Below are positions 32,129 to 40,647 of a stretch of DNA of 64,000 nt, piece by piece. Origin of the DNA: Candidatus Flexicrinis proximus (lineage in GTDB: Bacteria > Chloroflexota > Anaerolineae > Aggregatilineales > Phototrophicaceae); NCBI GenBank assembly GCA_016712885.1, contig JADJQF010000002.1, forward strand, positions 620,001-684,000, given 5' to 3'. Positions within the stretch are counted from its first letter, which is position 1, and every line of letters starts with the position of its first letter. The notes below the pieces were generated by a model. The model was not told where the DNA came from, did no database searches, and was given only the letters and a program-made list of their open reading frames with translations. A program made the translations under genes and the position numbers.

Positions 32129-33079
32129 ATGAAAGTCAGAGTTTTACTGGTAGTTGTTGCCCTATTGTCGCTATTCGGCGCATCACAGACCCTTGGACAG
32201 GAGGCCGAAGACGCCAGCTGCGAGGCCGTCTATCTAGTAGATGGATGGGCGCGAGCATCGGTTGAAGGCGCACCCAACAGCGCCGCCTACGGGATACTTG
32301 TGAACCTTTCCGGCGAAGATGACACCCTGATCGCCGCCAGTACTGATGCTGCGGAATTCGTCGAACTACACGAGATGGTCATGGGGGCTGGCGATGTCAT
32401 GCAGATGCGTCCGGTCGAAGGCGGAATAGCCGTTCCAGCCACCGGCTTCGCGCAGTTGAAGCCCGGCGGCCTGCACATCATGCTGATCAACCTTGCTGAA
32501 CCACTGGTCGCCGGTGAGATGCTCACACTCACATTGACGTTCGAAGTAGCTGGTGAGCTTGAAGTCAGCCTTCCCATCAAAGTGCCAATGGAAATGGGCG
32601 CGCAATCGATGAGCGGTGGGGGGATGATGCAAGACACACCCATGGAAGCCGCGAGTCTGCCTACGGTCGAATGGACCGAAGAGTGCGCTGGCATCCACGT
32701 GTTGGGCGCATGGGCACGCCCTGCTGGTCCGGCAATGCCGACGAGCGCCGCATATGCGCTGCTCCTTAATCTCACTGATGCAGCCGACATGCTAGTCAGT
32801 GCGAGTGCACCGATAGCCGGGTCTACCGAGATTCACGAAATGGTAATGGGAGACAAGGATGTGATGCGCATGCGGCCGGTCGAGGGTGGTATTGAGATCC
32901 CCAGCGGCAGCGCGGCCATTCTGGCACCGGGCGGTCTGCACATTATGCTGATCTCACTGACCGATGAATTCGCAGAGGGGAGTTCGTTTGAACTTACACT
33001 GTCCTTCGAGGAACACGAGGATATCCTGATAACAGTCCCAATCCAGATGCCCGCGGAAATGATGGAAGGCAGCATGTAG
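32129..33079 (+). CDS. Double-domain PCu(A)C copper chaperone
   Basis: A 316-residue exported protein (signal peptide about 1-23, ending LGQ-E) with two PCuAC domains. Domain 1 has ligands His81, Met93, His116, Met118 (LHEM...MRPVEGG...LHIM); domain 2 has His236, Met248, His271, Met273 in the same pattern. A Met-rich linker (MSGGGMMQDTPM, about 161-172) joins them. PCuAC takes Cu(I) and passes it to CuA or SCO. Most members have one domain. Last gene of the operon, closed by a good terminator. Confidence 0.93.
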   Translation: MKVRVLLVVVALLSLFGASQTLGQEAEDASCEAVYLVDGWARASVEGAPNSAAYGILVNLSGEDDTLIAASTDAAEFVELHEMVMGAGDVMQMRPVEGGIAVPATGFAQLKPGGLHIMLINLAEPLVAGEMLTLTLTFEVAGELEVSLPIKVPMEMGAQSMSGGGMMQDTPMEAASLPTVEWTEECAGIHVLGAWARPAGPAMPTSAAYALLLNLTDAADMLVSASAPIAGSTEIHEMVMGDKDVMRMRPVEGGIEIPSGSAAILAPGGLHIMLISLTDEFAEGSSFELTLSFEEHEDILITVPIQMPAEMMEGSM

Positions 33080-33123
33080 CCGGCGTAACCGCTGGCGGTT
33101 TCCATTTGTGTTCCAAGCCGACG

Positions 33124-33153
33124 CGGCGCATCTATCGTAGATGCGCCGTTTTT
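33124..33153 (+). terminator. Rho-independent terminator of the copper operon
   Basis: Perfect 11-bp stem CGGCGCATCTA / TAGATGCGCCG with a TCG loop, then TTTTT (33149-33153), 44 bases after the PCuAC stop. It also ends close to the convergent ribonuclease gene. Confidence 0.92.
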
Positions 33154-33175
33154 GTCGGGACTACCCGTGGACGTT

Positions 33176-34657
33176 TTAGCTACGGGCACGCCGCAAGTCA
33201 ATATGTCCGCGAAAGACGTCGGTGGCAATCAGGACAACCTGGATTTTGTCGCCGACATCGACGCCTCGATATCCTTCGACAAGTTTGCCTTCAATCGGAA
33301 GTTCAAGGAGGCGAACCCACGTCCCCTTTTGTGCCGCACCGGTTACAATCCCCTCGAAGTGCTCGCCGATTCGGTGTTCCAGCAGCAGGGCAGCTGCAGA
33401 CTTGCCGACCTGCCGCTCAGCTTTGTTTACTTCGTCTTCGGCAGTCGTGCAGTGAGCGGCCAGCTTCTCCAGCTCGCCGATGCTATATGGCGAGGGACTT
33501 CCTACCAGTGCAGCCTTAAGCAGCCGTTGGGTTATCAGATCGACGTACCGGCGGTTCGGGGCGGTCGAGTGGGTGTAGTCCTTCACGGCGAGGCCAAAAT
33601 GCCCCTGCCCCTCTTCACCCGGCAGCTCTGCAACATACTCGCCTGACCCAAGCAGTTTGATGACCGTGAGCGACAAATCCGGGAATCTCAGCGGATCAGC
33701 GCGCTTTTGGGCGATCAGGAACTGGGCCAACGCTTTTGAGTCCGGCGCGTCGGGTAGTTCTGCGCCCATCTGCGCGGCAATACCAACCAGACGGTCCCAG
33801 CGATCCGGCACCCGCACAATACGGCGAATTGAAGGAAATCCATGGGCTTCGAGATAACGGGCGGTCACGCCGTTCGCCGCAATCATGAAGTCTTCGATAA
33901 TCTCGGTAGCGCAGTTCTTCCGGTCTTTTTCCAGGCCAATCACGCGGTCTCCGTCAAAGACCGGCTTTGACTGGATAGTTTCGAGATTCAAAGCGTCATG
34001 CAGATGCCTCAAAGCCCTAAGGCGCTGTGCGACGCTGTTCTGCAACCTGAGATTATCTTCCAGGCCTGGCACACGTTGTATGGCGACGGGTGGCTCGGAA
34101 TCGCCATCGAGCCAGGCCGCAACGCTGTTGTATGCAAGTTTTGCGTGATTGTGGACCACCGCACGGTAGATATGTGCATCCGTGACGATACCTACCGCGT
34201 CGACAACCATCTCGATGACCACGGCCAGGCGGGCCTGGTTGAAATTGAGAGACGTGAGGTCGGTGGAGAGTCGTTCAGGCAGCATCGGGTAGATCTTCGC
34301 CGCCGTGTAGATTGAGGTTGTGTTGTGACCGGCGTGTTTGTCCAAGCGCGAGGCCAGGGGTACAAGCGAATCGACATCGGCGATGGCAACTAGAACTTTT
34401 GTCTTCCCGTCCGGCAGCGGTTCGGCCACAGTAAGCTGATCGAGATCGCGGGAGTCGTCATTGTCGATCGATGCCCAAAGCAGCCCGCGCATATCCCGCA
34501 GATCTTTTCCAGCGACCGGCCTCTCCGACTCAATCTGATGGGCCTCTGCAAGCGTCTTGGGAGGAAAATCGGGAAGGAGTCGTCGTTCGCGTAGTGCAAT
34601 ATCGGATAGATGAACAAGGATCTCGCGGTGTGTGGCGCCGTGCAGATGAGAATTCAT
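33176..34657 (-). CDS. RNB-domain exoribonuclease (RNase II/R-like)
   Basis: A 493-residue protein that is mostly an RNB catalytic domain (about 55-395) with a short C-terminal S1-like end and no cold-shock domains, so it is shorter than RNase II (about 640) or RNase R. The active-site segment is SIDNDDSRDLDQ: Asp65, Asp71 and Asp73 match the metal-binding aspartates, while the fourth is Gln74. TAPNRRYVDLITQR is the conserved substrate-contact helix. It degrades single-stranded RNA from the 3' end. Start 34657 has GGAG 14 bases upstream. The Asp-to-Gln variant is, to my knowledge, shared with a Deinococcus-type RNB subgroup. Confidence 0.87.
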   Translation of the reverse strand: MNSHLHGATHREILVHLSDIALRERRLLPDFPPKTLAEAHQIESERPVAGKDLRDMRGLLWASIDNDDSRDLDQLTVAEPLPDGKTKVLVAIADVDSLVPLASRLDKHAGHNTTSIYTAAKIYPMLPERLSTDLTSLNFNQARLAVVIEMVVDAVGIVTDAHIYRAVVHNHAKLAYNSVAAWLDGDSEPPVAIQRVPGLEDNLRLQNSVAQRLRALRHLHDALNLETIQSKPVFDGDRVIGLEKDRKNCATEIIEDFMIAANGVTARYLEAHGFPSIRRIVRVPDRWDRLVGIAAQMGAELPDAPDSKALAQFLIAQKRADPLRFPDLSLTVIKLLGSGEYVAELPGEEGQGHFGLAVKDYTHSTAPNRRYVDLITQRLLKAALVGSPSPYSIGELEKLAAHCTTAEDEVNKAERQVGKSAAALLLEHRIGEHFEGIVTGAAQKGTWVRLLELPIEGKLVEGYRGVDVGDKIQVVLIATDVFRGHIDLRRARS

Positions 34658-35006
34658 GACAACCCCACTCTCTCCTTTGTCCTGCGGTTGAACCTGCAGA
34701 ACCGGGCTGAAAGCCAAAAGCTAAAGGCTGTTGTACGTTTGGTTAGCGGAGGCGCTGCCTCCACATCTCCACGAAGAACTTGCGCCGCGCAACCCCACCT
34801 TCAGGAGTGCAAGACTCCCGAAGGGATTGGGGGTGCAACTCCGACGAAAGTGCACAACACTCCCTAGCTCTATTTTGATGCATAACGGGCCATCGAATGT
34901 CATCATTTGGTCGGACGTTCGGCACTGCGTCATGATCACTCGGCGTGAACACGGGGCTGCCGGACTGGCGCCACGTATTCGGTAACCCGCGCGAAAATGG
35001 GTCAGG
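34658..35006. other. 349-base intergenic region with several hairpins
   Basis: Spacer between the acpS stop and the ribonuclease start (both minus). It holds GGAGGC/GCCTCC (34748-34762), a 25-base imperfect hairpin GGAGT-GCAAG-ACTCC flanked by CTTC/GAAG (34799-34823) and GTGCA/TGCAC (34832-34855). Minus-strand motifs of the TTGCAC-CCC kind recur, like GC-rich intergenic repeats. No gene seen. Confidence 0.5.
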
Positions 35007-35387
35007 TCAGGAGTCGCCAATGGCGAGGACGACCGCAACTGCCGTGTGGCCGGTGTGGGAGATCGAGATATGCCACGCGGTGATGCCCAGCGCCTCGGCG
35101 CGTGACTGGGCCACCCGATGCAGCGTCAGCTTTGGAGCACCCGCCTCATCAGACAGGACTTCGATCGCGGTGAACCACACCCCCTGCCGAACGCCTGCCC
35201 CAAGCGACTTCATCACGGCTTCTTTTACCGCGAATTTTCCTGCGTAAGCCTCAGCGGATTTGCGGCGATCATCAGCTTGCAGCTGCTCGTCGGCCGTAAA
35301 AACCTGTTCGCGGAAACTCACGCGGGAAAGCTTTTCCGCGAACGGTTCGATTTCGACGAGATCGATGCCCAGCCCAATCACGTTCAT
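35007..35387 (-). CDS. acpS: Holo-[acyl-carrier-protein] synthase
   Basis: A 126-residue AcpS-type phosphopantetheinyl transferase: GLGIDLVEIEPF at the start (Mg2+ Asp9), FAVKEAVMKSLG near residue 55 with the catalytic Glu, and HISISHTGHTAVAVV near the end. It moves 4'-phosphopantetheine from CoA to the serine of ACP. It is the last gene of the operon that also encodes a dedicated ACP and overlaps the NADH dehydrogenase stop by four bases (ATGA). Confidence 0.94.
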   Translation of the reverse strand: MNVIGLGIDLVEIEPFAEKLSRVSFREQVFTADEQLQADDRRKSAEAYAGKFAVKEAVMKSLGAGVRQGVWFTAIEVLSDEAGAPKLTLHRVAQSRAEALGITAWHISISHTGHTAVAVVLAIGDS

Positions 35388-36703
35388 GGCGCGGTGGGCT
35401 GGACACTCTCAGGTGTGCGCTTCCAGTCACTTGAAAGTGTCATATAGCGCCGCAGGAACGGCAGCGACAGCCAATCGAGGAAGATACGCACGGCCTGACG
35501 CCGTGACGGCTGAAAGTAGAGGAAAAAGAAGAAACGCAGGAACCAGCCAATCCAGCCAGTGAATTGATAGCCATACAGCTCCGACGCTCCCTTTCCGACG
35601 CCCATGCTGGCAGCCTGCCCCAACCCCTTATAGGTGAACGGCTTGAGTTTCCTGCCGCTGATCGTGGCTGAGATATTCTCCCCAGCCCACTTGCCATGCA
35701 TGATTGCCCACAGCGCATTGGATGGGCATGGTTCGCCGCTGATATGCATGACTTGTGCCGCGTCACCTCCTGCCCAGACATGGGTCTGTCCCTGGACGTG
35801 GAGCGTGGTATCGGTAATCAGCAGGCCTTTTTCGGTTCGCGGCAGCGACTCGGTTCCGGGCATTACAGTCAGTCGCTGACCAACCGTGCATATCACGGTC
35901 TTTGACGGGATAGGTGTTCCGTCCGACAGCACCGCAGCGTCGGCGGTGACTTCGCTGAGGCGCGTATTCAAACGCAGTTCAATGCCCCATTTCTCAAGCT
36001 CTCGCGTGCAGTAGTCGGCAAGGCGCTGGTACTGCGGACGCAGCACCGGTAGAAGCTGCCCTCCTGAGTGTACCAGGACGATCCGCGGCTTTTGACGTTT
36101 CAGCACGGAATAGAAAGGTTTGAAGACATGGAACATCTCCGCGATGGCCGCCGCAAGTTCAACCCCAGCAAAGCCGCCACCTGCTACAACGACAGTGAGC
36201 CAGCCCTGCTGCTCCGCGCCGTCAGGCATCGAATCCGCCGTTTCCAGAAGCCTGAGCAGCTGATTACGGGTCGCCAGCACGCCGCCAGGCGATTTGACCG
36301 TCCATCCATGTGCATTGAGCCCCGGCACGCTTTCCATGTTGTCGTATGAGCCGTTGGCTATCAGCAGATGGTCGTACGGCACGTGTTCGATTCGCCCATC
36401 ACTGACGAACTGTGCAGCGACTGTCTTCGCTTCAAGGTCAACCGCTACAACGCTTGCCAGCAGCAGGCTTTGCCCGGTCAAAATGCGGCGCAGCGGACTC
36501 TGGCGGTTGTTTATCGAGATTATTCCAGTAAGCGACTCTGCTGTCCACCCGTGGAACGAGTGATAACTCTTTGGCGCGATGACCGTGACCTGGACGGTAC
36601 CGCGATTGAGCAGGTGGCCAATACGCCGCTTGATAAAGCGATATCCCCACAGACCGGTATAGCCGCCGCCGATGATCACGACACGAATTGGCTGCTCAGT
36701 CAT
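35384..36703 (-). CDS. Type II NADH dehydrogenase-like FAD oxidoreductase
   Basis: A 439-residue Ndh-2-type protein. FAD fold RVVIIGGGYTGLWGYRF at the start, NAD fold VVVAGGGFAGVELAAAIAEM near residue 165, and HVWAGGDAAQV near 300. A C-terminal amphipathic and aromatic segment (FLRFFFFLYF, about 390-400) could bind the membrane face. It would pass NADH electrons to quinone without pumping protons. It overlaps the acyl ligase gene by eight bases; with an NADH-producing or consuming aldehyde dehydrogenase in the operon, its role may be to balance NADH (inference). The start MTEQPIRVV at 36703 replaces a longer frame to 36835. Confidence 0.87.
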   Translation of the reverse strand: MTEQPIRVVIIGGGYTGLWGYRFIKRRIGHLLNRGTVQVTVIAPKSYHSFHGWTAESLTGIISINNRQSPLRRILTGQSLLLASVVAVDLEAKTVAAQFVSDGRIEHVPYDHLLIANGSYDNMESVPGLNAHGWTVKSPGGVLATRNQLLRLLETADSMPDGAEQQGWLTVVVAGGGFAGVELAAAIAEMFHVFKPFYSVLKRQKPRIVLVHSGGQLLPVLRPQYQRLADYCTRELEKWGIELRLNTRLSEVTADAAVLSDGTPIPSKTVICTVGQRLTVMPGTESLPRTEKGLLITDTTLHVQGQTHVWAGGDAAQVMHISGEPCPSNALWAIMHGKWAGENISATISGRKLKPFTYKGLGQAASMGVGKGASELYGYQFTGWIGWFLRFFFFLYFQPSRRQAVRIFLDWLSLPFLRRYMTLSSDWKRTPESVQPTAP

Positions 36704-38348
36704 TGGCGGTCTCCGAAGAAGCGAGCGGATAAAGCAGCTTGCCCTCACGCGCAAGTTCACCGGACACGTACGCCTGTTTGAGCTGTACGTGCTGGATTTT
36801 GCCGTTGTAGGTAAAGGGTATCGTGTGCTTGGCAACTAGAATTACACGCCCAGGACGGAAGCCCAGACGCTGGTGAAGTCTCTGCACGATTGCCCTGACA
36901 TAGGCGGGACCTTCCACGGCAGCTCGATCCTGTGAAAGCCGCGTTTCGGCAAAGACATACAGCTGTTCACCGGCCAGGTCGCCACGATCGACCCCCACGG
37001 CGGCACTGTAGCGAACACCCGGAACATCATCGACCAATTCCTCAACTTCACGAGGAGCGACGGTCCGTCCGCTGTGTTTGATGATATTCTTCTTGCGCGC
37101 CACCAGGAACAGATCGCCATCAGCATCGTGGTACGCCAGGTCGCCTGTCCGCACGTAACCGTCGCCCCAGAACAGCGCTTCAGTGGCCTCGGGGTTGCGA
37201 TAGTACCCTTTCGTCGCTGCCGGACTCTTCAGAACCAGTTCGCCCACCTCACCCACCGCTGCTTCACGGTCGTCCACGACGATCTTTAACTCAATGTCTG
37301 GAAGCGGGTAGCCGATGGCGACATTGCCTCGCACATCCACCTTAATGGGTGATGCTTCGACCCCCCAGAAGGCAACGCCTACGGATGCTTCAGCCAGCCC
37401 GTAGCTTGGCTTGGAGATCGGAGGCAGCCTGAACATGCGCTCAAATTCGTAGACAGTTTGGGCGCGAACAGGTTCGGCGGCATTGATCGCAATTCGCAAC
37501 GTGGAGAGATCGTATTTGTCGGGGTCGCGCACCTGTTTGATGAGCTGCCGGTAGCCGACGTCTGGCGCTGCTGTGTAGGTGCCCTTGTATTCAACAACCG
37601 CGTCAAGCCAGCGCGACATCTTCGTCAGCGTTGTTGGCAGCAAGACAAGGCGCGCGCCGATATAGAACGGCGCCATCGTCATCAGGATCAATCCCAGGTC
37701 GTGATAGACCGGCAACCAGCTCACAAGGACGTCATTGTCCGTCATCAACGAGGCCGCGACCATCTGGCGCAGGTTGGCAACGAGGTTGGCATGGGTGAGC
37801 ATTACGCCCTTGGAGTTGCCCGTACTTCCCGACGTATATTGCAGGAATGCGAGATCATCCGGATCCACCTGCGGGAAATCCGCCGTGGGTTCGGACTTCA
37901 GGCAGTCGGCAACCGTCAGCAATACGCAGCCGAACGCCTGGACTCCCTGCTGATAGGTGAGGAGTACCTCCTCGGGAGTGTCGCTGGGAACGATTACCGC
38001 TTTTGCCTCGCACGCGCTGAGGATGGTGAGCACGCGGCGCGCACCACTCCCAGGAAACAGCGGTACGGCTACACCGCCTGCGCGCTGGATGCCATAAAAC
38101 GCCGGGAAGAATTCCGTGCCGTTTGGGATGATGACCAGCGCGCGATCGCCGGGCTTAAGGCCATGTTCAATTAAGCACGATCCGACACGATTGACCTCGT
38201 CCCACTGTCGGCGGTGGGTTACAGAGTCCCCTTCGAAGACATAGGCTTCCTTGTCTGGTGTATGTCCTGCGCGAAAGGCCAGCATATCAACCAGAGTCGT
38301 CACATCTTCGAGTGTGGTGGGGACCAGCACCCCGCTGAAATTATCCAT
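36696..38348 (-). CDS. Fatty acyl-AMP ligase-like adenylate-forming enzyme
   Basis: A 550-residue ANL-superfamily enzyme: P loop YTSGSTGNSKGVMLTH (about residue 172), WLPVYHDLGL (about 215), YGLAEASVGV (about 318), TGDLAYHDADGDLFLVARK and the C-terminal catalytic Lys in TYNGKIQHV. The WLPxYHDMGL-like segment and the ACP neighbour point to the acyl-AMP ligase (FAAL) branch, which loads acids on carrier proteins, rather than CoA ligases; this is inference. Located 39 bases after the acp gene and overlapping the NADH dehydrogenase. Confidence 0.87.
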   Translation of the reverse strand: MDNFSGVLVPTTLEDVTTLVDMLAFRAGHTPDKEAYVFEGDSVTHRRQWDEVNRVGSCLIEHGLKPGDRALVIIPNGTEFFPAFYGIQRAGGVAVPLFPGSGARRVLTILSACEAKAVIVPSDTPEEVLLTYQQGVQAFGCVLLTVADCLKSEPTADFPQVDPDDLAFLQYTSGSTGNSKGVMLTHANLVANLRQMVAASLMTDNDVLVSWLPVYHDLGLILMTMAPFYIGARLVLLPTTLTKMSRWLDAVVEYKGTYTAAPDVGYRQLIKQVRDPDKYDLSTLRIAINAAEPVRAQTVYEFERMFRLPPISKPSYGLAEASVGVAFWGVEASPIKVDVRGNVAIGYPLPDIELKIVVDDREAAVGEVGELVLKSPAATKGYYRNPEATEALFWGDGYVRTGDLAYHDADGDLFLVARKKNIIKHSGRTVAPREVEELVDDVPGVRYSAAVGVDRGDLAGEQLYVFAETRLSQDRAAVEGPAYVRAIVQRLHQRLGFRPGRVILVAKHTIPFTYNGKIQHVQLKQAYVSGELAREGKLLYPLASSETAND

Positions 38349-38387
38349 TGTGCCTCCTGCAGGACGAGTGTCCGAGATGCTGCGCGC

Positions 38388-38621
38388 TTACTTGCTGTGC
38401 TGTTGAATACCGAGATAGACATCACTGACGGTGATGAACTTGGCGATCTGGTCTTCAGAAACCTTGATGCCATAGCGGTCCTGGATAGCGGCCATGATAT
38501 TCGCTACGTCCGACGATTCTGCTCCGAGGTCCTCGACAATCCGCGAATCGGGCTGCACATCCCCATCGTCCAGTCCCAGCTGATCTGCAATCAAAGTTTT
38601 TACGTCGTTCATTGAAGCCAT
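38388..38621 (-). CDS. Dedicated acyl carrier protein
   Basis: A 77-residue acidic, four-helix ACP. The phosphopantetheine motif is DLGAESS, with Ser36 where fatty-acid ACPs have DSL, so it is a variant carrier, not the housekeeping AcpP. Encoded between the acylating aldehyde dehydrogenase and the acyl-AMP ligase, with AcpS in the same operon; it most likely holds the acid activated by the ligase. Confidence 0.93.
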   Translation of the reverse strand: MASMNDVKTLIADQLGLDDGDVQPDSRIVEDLGAESSDVANIMAAIQDRYGIKVSEDQIAKFITVSDVYLGIQQHSK

Positions 38622-38660
38622 GGTATTCCCCCTAATTGTGACTCAGAATAAGCACTTCCA

Positions 38661-40469
38661 TTACAACGCACCGTTGAGCTGCGCGAGGCGCTCAGGCGCA
38701 TAGTACGCCAATCGTTTGACATTCATCATGTGGGTGTATGTCACGTTATCGGTTGTGGAGGTGTGGCCAAAGGTACCACAACCGAGTGTCAGAGATGGGA
38801 TCAGTCCGGTCGTCATGCCCACCACGCCGTGAGCACCGGGCGAGTTAATCAGGATGCGGCTGGCGGGCATTAACATCGCAAAGCGCTGTATAAGAGCCTC
38901 GTCGCGGGTGTGGATAATGGCAGTGTGTCCGCGACCGTCGACTTCCAGCAGCTCGCGGCTGACCTTCAACCCTGTATCGAAGTCAGGTACACGGAAGAGG
39001 CTTAGGATTGGGGCCATTTTCTCGCGCGAGAAAGGGTTATCGAGATCAACTTCGCCCATAGGCACGACAATCAGTCGAATGGGAAATGGGCGTTCGATGC
39101 CAGCCGCAGCGGCCGAGCCGGCTGCCGAGCGGCCGATGACTTCTTCCTTGAAGATCCCGCGTCCCAGGTCCACGGCGGATAATGCAAACTGCACACCCTC
39201 GTGGTCGTTCAGGACAGCTGCGCCACTGCGCTCCAGCGCGTCAACCAGGGAGTCGTAAACGCTGTCGAGGACCACCAGATTGTGTTCCGACCCACAGATC
39301 AGGCCATGATCGAAGGACTTGCTGGTCACGATGCTTGCCGCGGCATGTTCAATGTCCGCGTCAGCGCAAATCAGGGCAGGAGCATTTCCCGAGCCAACAC
39401 CGATGGCCGGGTTGCCAGAACTATAAGCGGCTTTCACAACGCTGGGACCGCCGGTCGCCAGGACTAGGCCGACCTTCTTGTGGCTCATGAACGTAACAAC
39501 CTGCTTGCGCGAATTACGCCCCTTGATCCATTGAACGAGATCCGTCGGCGCGCCGTGTTCGCGCAGGACTCGGTGCACAATTTCCCCCGCCATCGTGCAG
39601 GACTCAAGCGCCTTGCGATTTGGACTCAGGATCAGCGCATTGCGGGACTTGATCGAAATCAGGGTTTTGAAGATGAAGGTCGAAGTTGGATTGGTAACGG
39701 GGACAAGCCCGAAGATGATGCCGACCGGGCTGGCCATCTCGACAACATTTCGCGTTACATCATGATCCAGAAGGCCGTAACCGCGCCGGCCCATCAGTGA
39801 ATCAAACACGCCAAGACTGGCGACTTTATTCTTCAGAGTTTTGTCGACCACATTGCCTATTTCAGTCTCAGCAACCGCCGCCTCGGCCAGCGCTTCAGCC
39901 TGTTCGGCAAATGCCATAGCCAGGGCACCCAGCAGGGTATCGATGCGCTCTTCCGACCATCCGATGATCTCGCGCTGGGCATCCTCAGCCTTGGTCAACA
40001 TGGTCTCAACAGCCGCATCGAACTTCGAACCGATCAGGTTATCCAGCCGTTCAGTCGTCGAGCGGAGTTTGAGCGAAGCCGCGCGTCCCAGCGCGCTCAC
40101 CAGCGAAACGCCGATTTGGGGGAAATCTTTCACCAGGGCATTAAAGCCATCGAAGGAGATCCGCCGTACCACGATATCGCTCTGGGCAATTGCGGTGGCG
40201 CTGCGCGGCAGGCGGTCAAGAAGGCTGAGCTCCCCAAGGAACGTCCCGGTCTCAAGGAACGCCAGCACGTTGTCGTGATCGTCGGGATCGCTCCCCTCTT
40301 TGTCAGACTCGATACGGACTACACCTTCGTCGATGATGTAGCATCCGTCGGGGGCATCACCGGCGTGGAAGATTTCATTGCCTCGGGAGAAATTGACCGT
40401 CTCCACGTATTTCTCAAGCACCATGTTTTCGATAGCGGAGAGCGAGTCCAGCGGTGGTGGAAAATGCAT
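38661..40469 (-). CDS. Cyclic-nucleotide-binding domain fused to acylating aldehyde dehydrogenase
   Basis: A 602-residue two-domain protein. Residues about 1-135 are a CRP-type cNMP-binding domain whose phosphate-binding cassette is intact (FLGELSLLDRLPRSAT, with Glu80 and Arg89). Residues about 165-600 are a CoA-dependent acylating aldehyde dehydrogenase of the AdhE/EutE/SauS type: FGLVPVTNPTSTFIFKTL, VGSGNAPALICADADIE and catalytic Cys392 in FDHGLICGSEHN. No DNA-binding helix-turn-helix is present. The dehydrogenase would reduce an acyl-thioester to aldehyde with NAD(P)H, or the reverse. It is the first gene of the ACP/ligase/NDH-2/AcpS operon. The fusion suggests direct allosteric control by cAMP or a similar nucleotide (inference). 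Confidence 0.9.
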   Translation of the reverse strand: MHFPPPLDSLSAIENMVLEKYVETVNFSRGNEIFHAGDAPDGCYIIDEGVVRIESDKEGSDPDDHDNVLAFLETGTFLGELSLLDRLPRSATAIAQSDIVVRRISFDGFNALVKDFPQIGVSLVSALGRAASLKLRSTTERLDNLIGSKFDAAVETMLTKAEDAQREIIGWSEERIDTLLGALAMAFAEQAEALAEAAVAETEIGNVVDKTLKNKVASLGVFDSLMGRRGYGLLDHDVTRNVVEMASPVGIIFGLVPVTNPTSTFIFKTLISIKSRNALILSPNRKALESCTMAGEIVHRVLREHGAPTDLVQWIKGRNSRKQVVTFMSHKKVGLVLATGGPSVVKAAYSSGNPAIGVGSGNAPALICADADIEHAAASIVTSKSFDHGLICGSEHNLVVLDSVYDSLVDALERSGAAVLNDHEGVQFALSAVDLGRGIFKEEVIGRSAAGSAAAAGIERPFPIRLIVVPMGEVDLDNPFSREKMAPILSLFRVPDFDTGLKVSRELLEVDGRGHTAIIHTRDEALIQRFAMLMPASRILINSPGAHGVVGMTTGLIPSLTLGCGTFGHTSTTDNVTYTHMMNVKRLAYYAPERLAQLNGAL

Positions 40470-40647
40470 CGAGACCTCTTTAGTTCATCAATCGCTTATC
40501 AATGATACGGGAAACAACAACATGCGCAACCGACTTAGGCCCCAACATGTGCCAAATCGCGAATTTCCTCGAATTCAGGCCGAATTCAAGGACTCCGTCG
40601 CATACCGCCGCTGCCGGCTGATGCCACACTCTCTGCGGAATTTGAGA

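Noticed and set aside
34740..34860. Possible tRNA or structured RNA gene
   Set aside because: Several hairpins but no tRNA-like TTCGA-type T loop, acceptor stem or CCA-type arrangement; kept as a structured leader or repeat.
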